From NCBI GenBank assembly GCA_022605955.1, contig JAKCOZ010000012.1:26861456-26925455 (forward strand): DNA of 64,000 bases. Direction: 5' to 3'. A program made the position numbers and the translations under genes. The notes under the pieces are model-generated. The model saw only the letters and a program-made list of their open reading frames with translations, was not told the DNA's origin and ran no database searches. Below, in pieces: positions 1 to 12,928 of this stretch. The DNA comes from Rallus limicola (taxonomy: Eukaryota; Chordata; Aves; Gruiformes; Rallidae). Positions within the stretch are counted from its first letter, which is position 1; every line of letters begins with the position of its first letter.

Positions 1-519
1 GGATCAAGGAGATTCAAGGTTAATATTTACCTGCACAAAGAGCAAACCAAGAACTGCTATAGGAGTTCATGTAAGCAATCCAGCTCAATTAACTCTATGC
101 ATATGCAATAAATGAGATGCAAATGACAGCAATTAGAAAGGAAATAAATGCCTCAGCATTCCTCATGACATCACGAGCCACAGACCAACATCTATAGGGA
201 TTAGGGTACCACTGGCACCTTTCAGCACCAATTCCTCTGCCCAGGGCTGACTACCTACCCGCCAGATGAAGGTTTTACTTGGACATTTGTGTTTCATGGT
301 GATTTCCCATCTTTAGAAGACCTCGTGCACAACTGTTTCCTGAAGTAGATGGCTCTGGGCTAAAGCCTCCTTCCCCATCACAGGGCGGCACTAATCCCAC
401 TGCCCGGCCGGAATGAACCCAGAGTTACAGCGTTCAGCCAACGCTTACCCGAGCCACGCTCGCCATGCCCACTGCCTGTCCCTGGGCTGGAGTGAGAGAC
501 TCCACAGAACGCCCTCTCA
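1..519. other. Unique intronic sequence
   Basis: Non-repetitive sequence running up to the first CR1 fragment. No splice-bounded frame or recognisable motif was seen. The open frame starting at 413 is carried mostly by the adjoining antisense CR1 and is not a gene. Confidence 0.4.
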
Positions 520-1010
520 TTGCAGACTGGTATGGGTGGGAAGGGCCCTCAGCTCCCCCCCAGTACCCCCTTGCCACGGGCAGGGACACCCCACACCAGC
601 CCAGGTTCCCCAAGCCCCATCCAACCTGGCCTTGAACCCCACCAGAGGTCCTGGGGCAGCCCCAGCTTCTCTAGGCACCCTGTGCCAGGGCCTCCCCTCC
701 TCCTCAGGAAGGATTTCTGCCTCCCAGCCCCTCTCCATCCCCCTCCTGCAGCTGAAGGCCGTTCCCCTGGGCCTGGCCCTCCCTGCCCTGGGCACCAGCT
801 CCTCTCCAGCTCTCCTGGAACCCCTCAAGGGACTGGAAGGGGCTCAGAACTCTCCCCAGCAGCAGCTTTCTCTTCTCCAGGCTGAGCCAGCCCAACTCTC
901 CCAGCCTGGCTCTGGAGCAGAAGGGCTCCAGCCCTCCCATCATCTGTGGGGCTCCTCAGGACTCGCTCCCACAGCTCCATGTCCTCCTTGTCCTGGGGAC
1001 CCCGGAGCTA
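520..1010 (-). repeat. CR1 LINE 3' fragment, old copy
   Basis: Antisense CR1. From the left it reads GGTATGGGTGGGAAGGG, then the GGCAGGGACACC and CCAACCTGGCCTTGAACCCC blocks, and near the right CTTCTCCAGGCTGAGCCAGC and GTCCTCCTTGTCCTGGGGAC. These blocks appear in the same order as in the better copy at 33799, but with many substitutions and no intact tail repeat, so this is an older insertion. All the open frames between 413 and 1063 come from it. Confidence 0.8.
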
Positions 1011-1655
1011 GAGGCAGCGCTGCCAGGGGGCCTCTGTACCAGAGTGGAGGGGAACTCTCTTAGAATGGCTAACATGAATTCCATGCTAAACAGCCATTCC
1101 ACTTCTCCAATCTGTCTCCTAGCTCCTGGACTAAAACTGGCCTCTCTGTGCTTTGTCAGGCACCTCCCCAGGAGGGGAATTTGCTAAAAACCTAAAAACA
1201 GGCATCAAAAATTACAATTCCCCTCAGGAACCCCATGGGGGATCTTTTTTTTCCCAGGCTTGTGAAAGGACACACCAGAAATATGCCATGGCAAAAAAAG
1301 TGAAAAATCTTATTTTCAATTAAATATGATTTCAACAGGGAAAGAAACCCAACCACCCATTCAGCCTGAGACTTCTCCAATAAGAGAGAAATCAAGCTTG
1401 CAGAATATAATTGCCCAGCATGGAATTTTGCCAGAATACCAAGATAAACATAATTACTCATATTAAGAGTGTTAATTAATTGTTTGTGAACACAAATAAT
1501 TGGCTGCTTGGTTCTATAGCTCGTTAGAAAGCCAACAATTCTATTAGACGTTGCTATCCAGAAGCCATAGTAGGACCACTGAGCTGGAAGCAGCAGAAGT
1601 CTGAAACGAAGCCAGTGATAATCAGTGAGAGCTCGACCACCAAAATCAAGCTCCA
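1011..1655. other. Unique intronic sequence
   Basis: Moderately AT-rich, no repeat recognised. A 154-codon minus-strand frame (1192-1656) covers it, but the frame is rich in Leu/Phe/Tyr as expected from AT-rich DNA and matches nothing I know. Confidence 0.35.
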
Positions 1656-1900
1656 AGAAAATTATATCTATGTAACTATATATTTATAAATATATTATAT
1701 ATTTTAGATAATTTTGCCTATATATAATTTACATATATTTATATCTATTATGTCTTTATAAATATAAATATAGAAGTATAAATAAACATATCTTCTATCT
1801 TTATATAGTTTTATATCTACACTATATTTAATATATGATTTTATATTTAGATTTATAAATATATTATCTATTTTTATATATATAAAAAAATATAGTGATA
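1656..1900. repeat. AT-only low-complexity tract
   Basis: About 245 bases made almost only of A and T in irregular ATATAT, TTTATAAATA and TATATTTA patterns. It looks like a decayed AT microsatellite and can form many small hairpins. No regular period is kept, so it is not a clean tandem array. Confidence 0.9.
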
Positions 1901-3623
1901 GGCAGTAAATAAGTAGTAATGCTTTTCAGAAAAAGAGGAGCCCTTTTTGGCTGGGTTTTGGGTTTTAGGTTGGGGGTTTTTTTGGTTGGTTGATCATTTA
2001 TGCAATTTTTTCTGCCAAAGAGCTCTTAAAACCACCCCCCCACACCCCCCAAACCCCAAAGGGCTGCCAGATGGAGTTAACCAGTGTTAGTTATGAATTC
2101 GTGACCTTGCTATATGCTACCTGTGAGGCATGATGCAAGTGGAAGTGTAACTAGTGAACTCCAGCAGGTTCCTTGGCAGAGCTACGCACAAGCACTGCGC
2201 CAGTCGGCTTCGCGAGAGCATCCTCCATCCCTGCTGGGGTTATTGATTAACACACAACACGGGGAGCGCCTGCCTTCTTGGCAGGCAGTAGCTATAGACT
2301 TCCAAACCGCTGATGGGCTAAACAAGCTATTAATGACAGGTTGCTCTTCATCATTTAAAACGGACAGACTCTGCCGCTTGACCACAAGGACAAGCAGGTT
2401 ATTGCTTTGAAATGTTGTACAAAAAAGACACAAATAAGGGATCTCTAATGAATAAACCACACGTATGGCTCCACGGTTCCTTTTCAGTAGAGCTATTAAT
2501 AGAAAACACGACCCAGTCACTGCTGCAGATGTATAATCATCTATTCCAAGGTTTCTACAGTTAGCATTCGTTACTCAGAAAAGGAATTAGCTAACCATAA
2601 TTCAGCAAATAACCACCAGAATTTTTACAATACAAGCCTAACCCCCCAATGCTTAGAACTCTGCACTTTTTTTCCTTAACTAGCTAAAAAAAATCCCAGA
2701 AAAACAGAAGAAAATCCTACTGCTGGTGAGCAGATGTAGCTATGGGTGGTCAGCAGGGACCGCAGACTCACCCACTGGTGGGGTTGGCCATGGACAACTC
2801 ATCCACCAGCAGCAGCTCCCTCAGGAGAGTCAGCTCTGACCAGCTGAGGAACAGGCACGTGGACCTGCCGGGAAGTTCTCTGATCCTCAAAGAAGCTGGG
2901 TTTATAACAACACCGAAGCATTTCCAAGGCACAATCTGTAAAATATTTCCCAGTTAATTCTGGTTTTTAACAGCAGTTGTTACACTACTCCTTCACTTCA
3001 CCCCCACACGTAGCTGCTAGCTCCCAGGGCAGCAGAGGCTACGTACCAGGGGTTAGCAGTAAAACATGCTGCAAGCAAGCGTGCGGGATGCACACGCATA
3101 TAGTCCTATGGGGACATACAGACCCCATAAAGATCATATCACAAACTGTCAGCTGCTCTTTTTTTTTTTTTTCCTAGAAGGGATTAAATAATATATTACC
3201 CAATCAATATAAAGATTCCTTTTTTTCATAGGGGGGTAAAAACTCCTTTACAAGTATTAGGAGATGCAGCAATTTAACGTAGTAGAACCAGAGCAATCAC
3301 GGGGCTTGATTCTTCTGAGGAGCATCCCTCTCATTTACTGGAGTCCCAAAGGTCTTTCTGAACTTGCCCAACCCACTGCTGAGATACAAAATGGGTTTCC
3401 AGCATGAACGCTCCGATCTGCAGGTGCCCTGGGGAACAGTTCATTCCCTTGAGCACCCGTTCCCAGGATGGGTTTGCGAAGATCACAGGGAAAAAAGGGG
3501 GGGAAGTCAGAACAGAAGGTTTTTGACAGATCCTGCAGAGAAATACACAGCAGCTAATGTGTTTAATGGAGATAAAATTCTATACCAACATCCAGCAAGT
3601 TCCTGTGTAAGGAAGCTAAAGGT
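1901..3623. other. Unique intronic sequence with G/T and C-rich tracts
   Basis: A G/T-rich run (about 1949-1994) has groups GGG, TTTT, GGG and GGGGG on the plus strand and may fold as a G-quadruplex. A C-rich run (about 2033-2050) follows. A 15-17 base T run sits near 3160. No gene-like frame is supported, including the 2114-2410 and 2182-2520 frames. Confidence 0.45.
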
Positions 3624-3715
3624 ATCACAGAACCACAGAATCATAGGGGTTGGAAGGGACCTCCAGAGCTCATGGGGTCCAACCCCCTGCCAGAGCAGGG
3701 TCCCTAGGACACATC
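3624..3715 (-). repeat. CR1 LINE 3' tail fragment
   Basis: Starts with ATCACAGAACCACAGAATCA, the reverse complement of the CR1 tail repeat, then GGTTGGAAGGGACCTCC and the CCAACCCCCTGCCAGAGCAGG block. Homology stops after GGGTCCCTAGGACAC, so only about 90 bases of the element were inserted. It belongs with the copies at 32513 and 40836. Confidence 0.9.
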
Positions 3716-6549
3716 GCCTTGCTGCAAATCTTTTCAGAGTGTATCCCCCTAAACCCCAAAGAACCCCAAACATCATTCCCAGTCCACATACCCCCGCCAA
3801 GCCCCAGACTACTCAAACCCCATCGAGCCTCTTCCTTCTGCACCTGATGTTATAAATCAGAGCCGCAGCTCCAGCTACCACAGCACTCCCAATTTAGAAG
3901 AAGTACCAGCCACGGTCATCTGTCAAGACTCCAGCATCTTTATAATGCATTGGAAAAATTCTCCGAGCCCATCAGACTCCAGCTACCTGACACCAGCAGA
4001 GGAATGAAACATTTGAAAAATTTATTTAAGAGATTCAACTAGCACACGAGGTACCAATGAAACTACCAAACAAGATTAATTTTCCACCCTCTCTAAGAAC
4101 TATTCATAACACTCAGCTATTTATTCCATTTACAGATTCAAAATACTAGTTGCAACGGAGCATTTAATATGCCACCATTATAAAGGGGAAAGTGTTGACA
4201 ACTATGCCAGAATATACATCCTTTTCATCCCACCGTTACTCCAAGATGATATTGGTACACAAGCTCCTACAAATCATATTTCCCAAGTGAATCCCAAAAT
4301 GGGAAGCAACAACAGAAAAGCAATTTTTTTTTTCCCAAATGCCCAGGCACCACGTTGTGATAAGGTTTCATTTTAATAGCTGTATAGAATGATATTTATT
4401 ATTTAGATATTACGTGGGGAAAAATTAAACAGGAATTTAAGCCCTTCCCATGATGTACTGAGCTAGACACGCTGTTAATAGTGAATATTGTGATTTAAGG
4501 GGATTGAGTAATCTGTTTAGATGAACTACTTAATGTTCTGATGATTGCTGATACGAACATCCGAGGCTGCGTGGGCTTCAGCCTTGTGACAATATTGTAC
4601 TTTTTCATTTTTGATCAACTGATTAGTTTCTAATGCTAAGTGTGCCTCACCATCACTTGCTGTTTGAATATGTTTACTTAACCCAAAAATATTTTGCATC
4701 TCAGTTATTATTCTATACTGCAGCACTGAATGGAATGTAAGTCAATACATTATTCATAAAGCACAGACAAGAGGAAAAAAAAACCACAAAGCTGTGCACT
4801 TCTTTCAAAGACTTCAAATTACTAAACCATACCATATTTATGCATGCAATATTTGATTGTGTGTGTGTCCCTTTTTATTTTTGGGGTTTTTTTTTTCATC
4901 ACAAGTTTGTTGTTTTCAGATCAGGGTATGCCAAAAAATCCAACACCAAACAATTTTTGTTTATAATTAAGGCAATCATCAATCCAAGGATTGCAGTCCA
5001 TTTTATTTCATCTCTACATCAAAAAAAGTAATTTAAAAAAATTAAAATTCCCTTGAAATGGTAAGATAAATGAAAATGTAAGTGCCTTCACATAATAACA
5101 GTAAGCTGACCCTCTGGGAAATGGTTGACTTTCTCAATTCAAGGTATTCAAAGCTCATTCAAAAGTGTTCATTTGGAATGCAGATATCAAAGATGATGCA
5201 AATGTTCAAGAGAAAATTAAAACTTACCAGATGTTCTAATCCAGCTTTGATGTTTGCAGAGTCCCTGTAACAGAAGAACAAAAGTTCTAAATAGTTGCTA
5301 AACCCTTGTCTACAGCGATTTATATTTAACTCCAAAATGTCAAAACCATGTAGTTACTCGTGTATATAAAATTTATTTTAATATCTTAATCATCACAATG
5401 CCTAAAAAGTATCAATTATCCTAATGCAGAATTATTGAAGCCCTCAAATTTTACCTGCCCTGAAATGGCTCCAAGCTGCAGCAACGTAACAGGATGCTCA
5501 CTTTAAAAAACAAACAAACAAACAAGGTTTTTATATAGTTATCCCCCTATTCATACTGGGATTCATAGGATGAGGCAGCACATCATGCTATTTATCGCAT
5601 CCATGCTTGGCAGCTCCCGGTTCTGCTCTCTGCCACTACTCTCAGAGTAAAACCAGGTGCCTATTTACAAAGGTGAGGGAATGAATGAGTTGTGTATTAA
5701 GTAACTAGGTTGTGGAAACTTTGTGTCTGACTCCTGAAGAAACCACAAACACACCCATACCAAGAGAAATTACATCACATAAAGGCAAGTTTGGGGAAAA
5801 AACCCAAAAAAAACCCAGACCAAATTATCAAAGTAAATAAATGGAAAGGCAAAGGGAATTCAGAGCGAGCGTCAATCCTTAATACAGGCTGCTACCATGG
5901 AAAAAGATAGCCTCCAAGAAAACCAGAGCCAAACAATGAGAAAAATCCCCAAATCCCAAGGTACAGAACACGGAGGTTGGTTTCTCCTGCCACAGGTGCC
6001 AGGTTGTACCCGCTTCCAGAACGTAGTGCCTGTCAAGAAGATGGGCTGTAACCATGTCTAACAAGAAGCCACCACCCTGAGACATAACCCTGGTTACTGA
6101 ACTACACAGTGAGTACGTATTTACATTTATAATATTGATTTTCCAACAAATTATTCAGCTGCATCAACCCACGGGAGTAAAACCCCCAGCTGAGTTCTCT
6201 TTCCTACCCGGGCCAGGCTGTGTGAGGCAGGATGAGGAGTACAATGTTTCACTAAATACTGAAAATAAGGCTACCTGCAATCACCGCATGTCGCAGCCTT
6301 GCTGTACCGTATCAGAGCTCTCACAGGAAGCTTTTATTTATCATTTTATAAAGCTTTCAGAATCAGTCCGCTGCCCGCCCTTGTTTTATTTGAATTTATT
6401 TCAAATGAAGCAAGAGAAAAAGAGGCGCTTTTCCTCACGGTGCTATTCTGCACTTGGAGTAAGAACTTGTTATTCAAGTATTTGAATAGAAATCACCTCC
6501 CACATCTATTTTTGAGGTGTCAAATGACCTTAAATTAAAGAATTTAATT
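3716..6549. other. Unique AT-rich intronic sequence
   Basis: No CR1 homology. It contains a short (CAAA)n run near 5508-5524 and scattered A or T runs. Open frames here are short and without family resemblance. Confidence 0.4.
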
Positions 6550-7060
6550 GCTTTGGAAGCAGGATCCAAGCGGCTGATGCGAGGAGCTTCCAACTAACAG
6601 CATAAAACCCGTTAGAGCTCGGTCTCCTGCTCTGTCGCTGTCATGACTCCATCAATATTTGTGCAAGTCCTTTTGCCCTGCGCTGAAAGCAGACTTAATT
6701 CAATTATAGGTCTCAAAACTGATAAAAAAGGTCCTAAAGTGGAAAATGCGAAGAGATTATTGGCAAATGAATAAAGATTTGTATCGAACTAACACACAGG
6801 AGTACAGCAGGGTTTGTTGGTTTGGGTTGTTTTTTTAATCATTCCCTGTCTTAAGTCTTCTGGGAACAGCGAGTTTCCCTTCCCCTCATGCAGCACATCG
6901 ATTTCTGAATTAGACTGCAATATTAAATAATTAATATACTTGCCATGATTGATGTTTTGCATTAGTTGAATATTAGGTTATCAATCAAAATCCACTTGGT
7001 TTAATGTAATAATATTGAAAAAGTGTCACTGGCTGTTCATCCAATTTGTAGTTGAGGCAG
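6550..7060. promoter_or_regulatory. Candidate non-coding regulatory block with HOX/PBX-type sites
   Basis: Repeat-free block. On the plus strand TGATTGAT lies at 6946-6953 and its reverse complement ATCAATCA at 6980-6987; TGATTGAT is the classical composite site for HOX/PBX heterodimers. A TAATTA palindrome lies at 6928-6933. Conservation in other birds or mammals is not visible from one sequence, so the regulatory role is inference. Confidence 0.35.
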
Positions 7061-8737
7061 CACAGGTAGTAATATCGGTGTAACACAAGGCTCTAACGCA
7101 GGAAACGCAGCGGTTGGACATCCATAAGGCAAACATTATCAAACTAACCAGCACAAGGTTGAGGTTGTCCTAAATAAACCTTGTGGCACCTGTCACTTCC
7201 AATGAAAACCTCTTCCCAGCCAGAGGCTGCCATGCATCAATCAGCACTGACAACTGGTGAAGCCATGGAGTAATTTTATCTTTCTACTTAAATAATAATT
7301 AGACAAATAAGACTAATGCTATATCTCAAATATTGCACTATGCAACATCAGGGCAGTTGCTGTGGCTCAGTCCAACCCATCACCCCGGGCTTCTACACAA
7401 TACCATCATCACTAATACCATCAAACACTACAAACAGAAGGCAAGAACAATTCCACACACACTGAATATTCCAATACTTCTCTAAAGGAACACCATAAGG
7501 AACACATATTAATTTTGTATCATTACCAGGTGGTAATACCTAACTCCAGTTTCAGACCACACAACATGGATCTCATCAAAATCCCTATTTGCCTTTCAAG
7601 CAGTCTCCTATCCATCACCTCCTTTTTTTTTTTGGGGGGGGGGGGGGTTCATTAGAGAACTTTGGGTTTATTCTCAAGTTTTTCCCATCAGAGAAGCTCT
7701 AGGATTGTTCTTCCCCACTACAGTTGGGAAATTGTGCTGGGAAACACTAGTTTATGCACTTAGAGTTGAACAGCAAAACCAGTAACCATCATACTCAGGC
7801 TGATTCAAACATTAGCTTTTGGTAATGCCAGGGGAAAAACTGCAGCTGAGCTAAAATTTGAATCATGGTCATGAGGGACCTGTAACAAGAAGCCTGGAAT
7901 TCAATTAAGCAAGTGTAGCCAGGCTTTGGATTACATCTAACCACAGTGCAGGTAACTAATTGAGGCAGTCTTAACTTACTACTGCTAGTTCCCTTGCCAA
8001 GAAACTAAATTAAAATCAAAATATTCCCTAGCACCTGCTGAAAACCCTGATTTTAATCCGGACATGTATTCATGTTGGTAAAAACAGGTCCACATATAAA
8101 ACTAACCATTAATCAGGGGAGCTGATTAATATCCAATATTTGCAATATATATGGATTTTAACTGTTCTAAAATAATTTACACTTTCACAAATTTCTTTTT
8201 TAATAAATATACAGCCATTTCACCCAAGAATTGGAGAACTAATGCTTGTTTTTGTGCAACAGAGCTAAACCAGTTAGTGGGTGCACCGAGGCATGGTACT
8301 TTGGAGTAAAGCACCCTCGAGAAGCTCCAGGTGTAACGTCACAGGGTGATATCAGTTCCTTACTTCATGTCTGTGGGGCTACCTAAAACCAAAGAAGCCT
8401 CAGACGTGTTTTCACTCATCACTAAAACAGCCAATTAAGCTTATTAGTAGGCCTCTGTTACACTCTTTAAAATGAAATGCAATGAGGAGAGCAGAGTTTA
8501 ATTACCTGCTCAGATTAGTAGCATAAAAACTGGCAGCACCCCAAAGGTTTTAAGAATTTATTCCCAGGGCAAACCAACCACTTCAGCCCAATTCTTTGGT
8601 TCCTCTCAAGTCGTTATCAACTCATTCTCCAAACTTCCAGTAGGTTTGTTTTGAATTTTCTTCACTACAGCTTTTTGGTTGGGAGTCCACAGGCCATAGA
8701 ACAACTCTATGGATTATCTATAGCTATGGATTGTGTT
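7061..8737. other. Unique intronic sequence
   Basis: AT-rich, no element recognised except the T11G14 tract listed separately. Confidence 0.4.
7623..7647 (+). repeat. T11G14 homopolymer pair
   Basis: Eleven T followed directly by fourteen G on the plus strand. In the RSRC1 transcript (minus strand) this is C14A11. The G run can form a four-stranded structure and is a likely site of sequencing or length error. Confidence 0.95.
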
Positions 8738-9170
8738 GGGTATTTCAGGTTGAAGGCCCTCCGGAGGTCTGAAGTCCTACCACTGCTCAAGGCAGGGTCA
8801 GCAGTGAGGCCAGACCAGGCTGCTCAGAGTTTGATCCAGCCTGGTCTTGAAAGAAAAATCTCCCCAGGCGTCCCATTTTGCTGATGAGATGTCCTCACTG
8901 GGAGCATCTTTCCTTCTAGCTAGCCCAAACACCTTTTTTTTTTCTTTTTTTTTTCTTTTTTTTTTTCCCCCAGTCTGTCCTGGCTGCATCTTCCCCTCCA
9001 CCACACAAAACTTCAGAGAGCCTGGCTCCTTCCCCTCACTGACCTCCCTCTTCTTCAGACTGGGTGGCTGCTATCAAGTGCCCTCAGAGCCATCTCTTCT
9101 CCAGGCTGAACCACCCCCAGGTCCCCTCACAGAACAAATGCTCCAACCCTCGACCGTATCAGTGGCCTGA
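8738..9170 (-). repeat. Ancient CR1 fragment interrupted by a T-rich tract
   Basis: The left part (to about 8870) keeps CTCAAGGCAGGGTCAGC, GACCAGGCTGCTCAG and ATCCAGCCTGGTCTTGAAAG, typical of the 3' UTR of old CR1 subfamilies read in antisense. The right part (about 8990-9165) keeps CCATCTCTTCTCCAGGCTGA. Between them is a T-rich run with a few C (about 8933-8966). The divergence is high, and the two parts could be separate insertions. Confidence 0.65.
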
Positions 9171-11810
9171 TCTCCACATTAAACCGTCCCAATGTCTTAT
9201 TTTTCTCCTCAGAAGCCAAATGAATAAATAAATCACCTCATCATTAGCAAGGCCTTTAGCAGAATCCCCTCCAGTTCCACAGCACTAACTACAAGCTGCA
9301 AAAAACAAGGTCACAGGCAGGATTTCAGGGCAGGCCGCACCACAGGCCCGGACAAAGGCCTTCTCCGCTCTTCATGAATGCCAACGTGTCAGCACCGTTG
9401 ATCAGGTGGAGTCGGCACAAGTGGCTGCAGATAATTTTCATAGAGCTCTCTCTTATTCTCTTGGATTATTCAACAACATCACATAACACTTTCAATAATC
9501 CATCGAGTATGATTAATCCCTTTTTGGTTCCCAGTATTCCTCCTGGATGAAGAGCCTCATAGTGAAAGGTGTTCCTGGAACAACATCATGTTTTCCTGTT
9601 CTTCGACCTCACGTTAAGATGCTGCTTGCTGCTTGCTATCACCTAATGGCCTTCTCTCAGGACCAAACACAGCTACCATTTTAGTTCTGCATGTCATTAA
9701 TCCCCACTTGTATTCTAAATAACCTCAAATTAAATAACTGGATCTCTAAAGAAGTCTTCAGAGCTTCCTTCAGCAGGTGACAAGATATCAAACACTCACC
9801 CATACAAGCGACACAAAATGTGATAAACACATTATGCTAAACCCAGCCCGAGTAGTTGCCCAGTCACTTCTCCCACCTCCCTAATCTCCATGTGGAAGGT
9901 AGGTAAAGGGTGACAAGACAGAAGTGAACAAAAATACACCTTAGATGTTGAAGAGGTTGAGAGATGTTCAAGATGGTGGAGAGGATGAGCGAGATTACTG
10001 CTGTAAACATCATATCCACTGCCTCTCCTGTCTTGACCTTCAGGCAGTGAGAAGTCTGTGCTGACCCAACATGGCCAAAGTGAGGAACAGTCTCACTCAA
10101 TGCAACTACAGCAGCTGTGGCAAAAGCAGACTAGTCTGCTATCTCTAGATATTTTAGACTTTTGTTTTCTTAAGTCATCTTTATTTTAGTGATTGGCATC
10201 TCAAATTCAATGAGGGGTTCACCTCATCATTTTCTGCCTCTGATACCCATAGTCTTCTCAAAGCTGATTGCTAAGAGATTCTTAGCTTATTGATAGGCAC
10301 TGTAAAAAACAATATCTAACTCAATCAGATTCAGATAAGGAATTGATTACACTAGCTTTGGCTACTCAATGTAGCAGCATTGTTAATACTCTAAATTCCT
10401 GACTAAATCCCTGCAAACACTACCAGCAACAGCCAGTAACAACATCCTCCCTGTCTCAGAAAGCGGAAATCCTCCATCCAACCCTCTGCCAACCTGTGGC
10501 AAGATCATGTCCTTCAATGGTGACTTCAAAGGCCAGACTAGAGCTGGGCTCTGTTTTTTTTCTGGGAAGAAAAAAATTTACTTTTCCACATGATTACACA
10601 CTTCTACCCTGGGATATCCCAAGACAGAGAACTGCTCCCTTACTCCTGCTTATTTTATATAGCCAAGCTTTGCAGGATTTATTGTCCTCAACCTTAAAAG
10701 TCTGTACAATCAGACTGAAGGTATTCCAGGTATTAGAGGAGGAAAAATAGAGTAAGTTAAATTTTTAACTTCTTTCTAAGTTTTCCACAGTTTGGAATAG
10801 GGCATTGTGTGTGCACACACCCAGTTTAATCATAGCTGGCTGGTAGCCCAAATGATGCACTTGCCACCTTATCACTGTTCACTGATGCGTTTTCTCAAAC
10901 ATTTAAACCATGTTATATTCTGGAACAGCTTCACAGAATAATGTTAAGCTCAAAAAATACACCAGACATCAAGAGTGAAACAGTCATGGCAAGATCATGC
11001 CTTTGTTCAACTCCAGAGAAATAAAAACTTAGTACAGAAAAGAGACTTTTCTTCTCCCTATGCTTGGCAATGTCCAGCATCCATAATTACATCTGCACGT
11101 TGACTGTCCAGAAGGCACCGCATAGCTCAAGTTCTCCCCTAAACTAGCTTGAATTCCAGCTTTAGAGTTCAGAGCCTTAGATGCAGTTTTTAGAAAGGAT
11201 ACCCCCGTCACAGTCCACTAAATTTTATAGGGTTTTTGTTGTTGTGTTGTCTGTAAAATTATAGGCTGATGTTTCCAAATCTGACTTCAGACCATATTTC
11301 AGGACGCTTTGAAAGACACAACAAAGGTTACATAAAGTCCTGTGCCTGTCCTCCCCTTCGATACCATTTTTAAGAGGTTGGTGCTGATTCTCCTGGGGGA
11401 ACAGCTAAATTCAGACCTGCTGGCTTTTGGTGATGAGCTGGTCCAATACCACACTGGTGGTCCAGCAGAACTGCTGGCAAAGACTATGCAACATGCAGAA
11501 ACACAACCCCTACAAACACGTTACTCTCCAACATTACTACTTAACCTCCTCCGGGTTACAAAGAGAAACCTGAACACCAGGGCTGTGTTTTTGTAGTCAT
11601 AAGTGCAAGCTGCACCAAAGGGAGTGTACAAAAGGCAAGAGGAGAAAGCCATAACAGCAAGCTATTTCCTCCTGCCTCTCAAAGATGAAGGGAAAAAAAA
11701 CCCTTCAGGTTTTTTTTTAAAGCAACCAAATAGCATAATCAAACTATACGACCACTACTGAAACTCAACGTCTTTGCCATCTACAACTTCCTGAAGTTAC
11801 ACAAAGATTC
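9171..11810. other. Unique intronic sequence
   Basis: Repeat-free. The part at about 9340-9570 has mixed composition and TGATTAATCC-type motifs resembling conserved non-coding DNA. A perfect palindrome GTGTGTGCACACAC lies at 10807-10820 and is prone to left-handed (Z) DNA. No coding exon was recognised. Confidence 0.4.
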
Positions 11811-12236
11811 CCTACAGAGAGAGGCTGAGGGAGCTGGGCTTGTCCAGCCTGGAGAAGAGAAGGTTGTGGGGGGACCTCATTGCAGCCTGCCAGTCCCTGA
11901 AGGGAGCAGAGGAACAGGAGGGGAATCAGCTTGTTCAAGGGCAGAGCCTGGCAGGACAAGGGGGCTGGAGTGAAGCTGGAGGAGGGAAGGGTTAGAGGAG
12001 ATACTGGGGGGAAAGTTCTTTGCAGAGAGAGTGGTGAGGGGCTGGAAGGGGCTGCCCAGAGAGGGGGTGGGTGCCCCGTCCCTGGGGGTGTTGAAGGCCA
12101 GGTTGGCTGGGGCCCTGGGCAACCTTGTGTAGCTCCAGGCCTGCAGGTTGGTGTCCCTGCCTGTGGCAGGGGGTTGGTGCTCTGTGACCCTTGGGGTCCC
12201 TTCCAACCCAAACCAGCCTGTGATTCTATGATTCTC
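11811..12236 (+). repeat. CR1 LINE 3' fragment
   Basis: Sense CR1 starting near CCTACAGAGAGAGGCTGAGG and running through GGACCTCATTGCAGCCTGCC, GCCAGGTTGGCTGGGGCCCT and the 3' block CCTTGGGGTCCCTTCCAACC, ending in GATTCTATGATTCT, the intact tail repeat. It is the same subfamily as the copies at 30640 and 33799. The frames on both strands between 11765 and 12269 are products of this repeat. Confidence 0.95.
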
Positions 12237-12904
12237 AGCACCATATGCACCTCAACGAGAACCCCTTGACAGTTGCAATGGCTCTAAGACTTGTGGGTCC
12301 TTGTATCCAACGCCCCTTTTCTTTTGGAAGATACAAGCAACCACTAAAACGGACTAAGAAATAAACCAGTGACAATAAGCAACATCAGAGAGAGTTTGGG
12401 AATGGTTAGAGAATCCCTCACTCCAGCTGTTGGAAAACTGAACCCAGGGTATTTCTGATAAATCATGGAATGTTGTTTTGCTCTTACTTAATATCAGGTT
12501 CAAATGGTCTGGAACTGATCCTGAAGTGTAGACTCCGAAGCAGGTGGTGCTGTGCTCGGTGGCTCCCTCCCTTACTCCCATCAACCAGAGAATTTATTTC
12601 ATTCAGGGAAAAAATGGTAAGAAGTTTGGCCAATTAGTATTTTAAATGGAATAAGGATGGAAGAAGACCATATGAAGGTCACTTATCAAAAGCAGGAAGG
12701 ACAGCAGAAGTCATCCCCACACACAAACACATAGCGAATGACTCGGAGAGGCTGGAGAACTCAGGAGAATATAATGCAAGGTAAATTGAATCATGCTAAA
12801 ACCAGGACTTTAAACAGGACACAAGGTGAAACAATTTCCATAATATGTTATCCTAGAGAGAAGAAAAATCAGTTCCCAAGAGACCTTATCAAATATTCAA
12901 GAGG

Positions 12905-12928
12905 GAAATAAATAAATAAATAAATAAA
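12905..12928. repeat. (AAAT)n microsatellite
   Basis: About six uninterrupted AAAT units. Short and likely to vary in length between individuals. Confidence 0.9.

Noticed and set aside
413..1063. 216-codon plus-strand open frame, the longest in the window
   Set aside because: Covered by an old antisense CR1 fragment; the Pro/Ser/Leu-rich product is what this repeat gives in that frame.
1192..1656. 154-codon minus-strand frame
   Set aside because: AT-rich chance frame, no domain, no exon borders, no resemblance to RSRC1.
9930..9980. AGATGTTCAAGATGG words, considered as the next RSRC1 exon read in antisense
   Set aside because: The surrounding minus-strand reading does not give the expected GNIKAGLEHLPP-type peptide and lacks splice sites.
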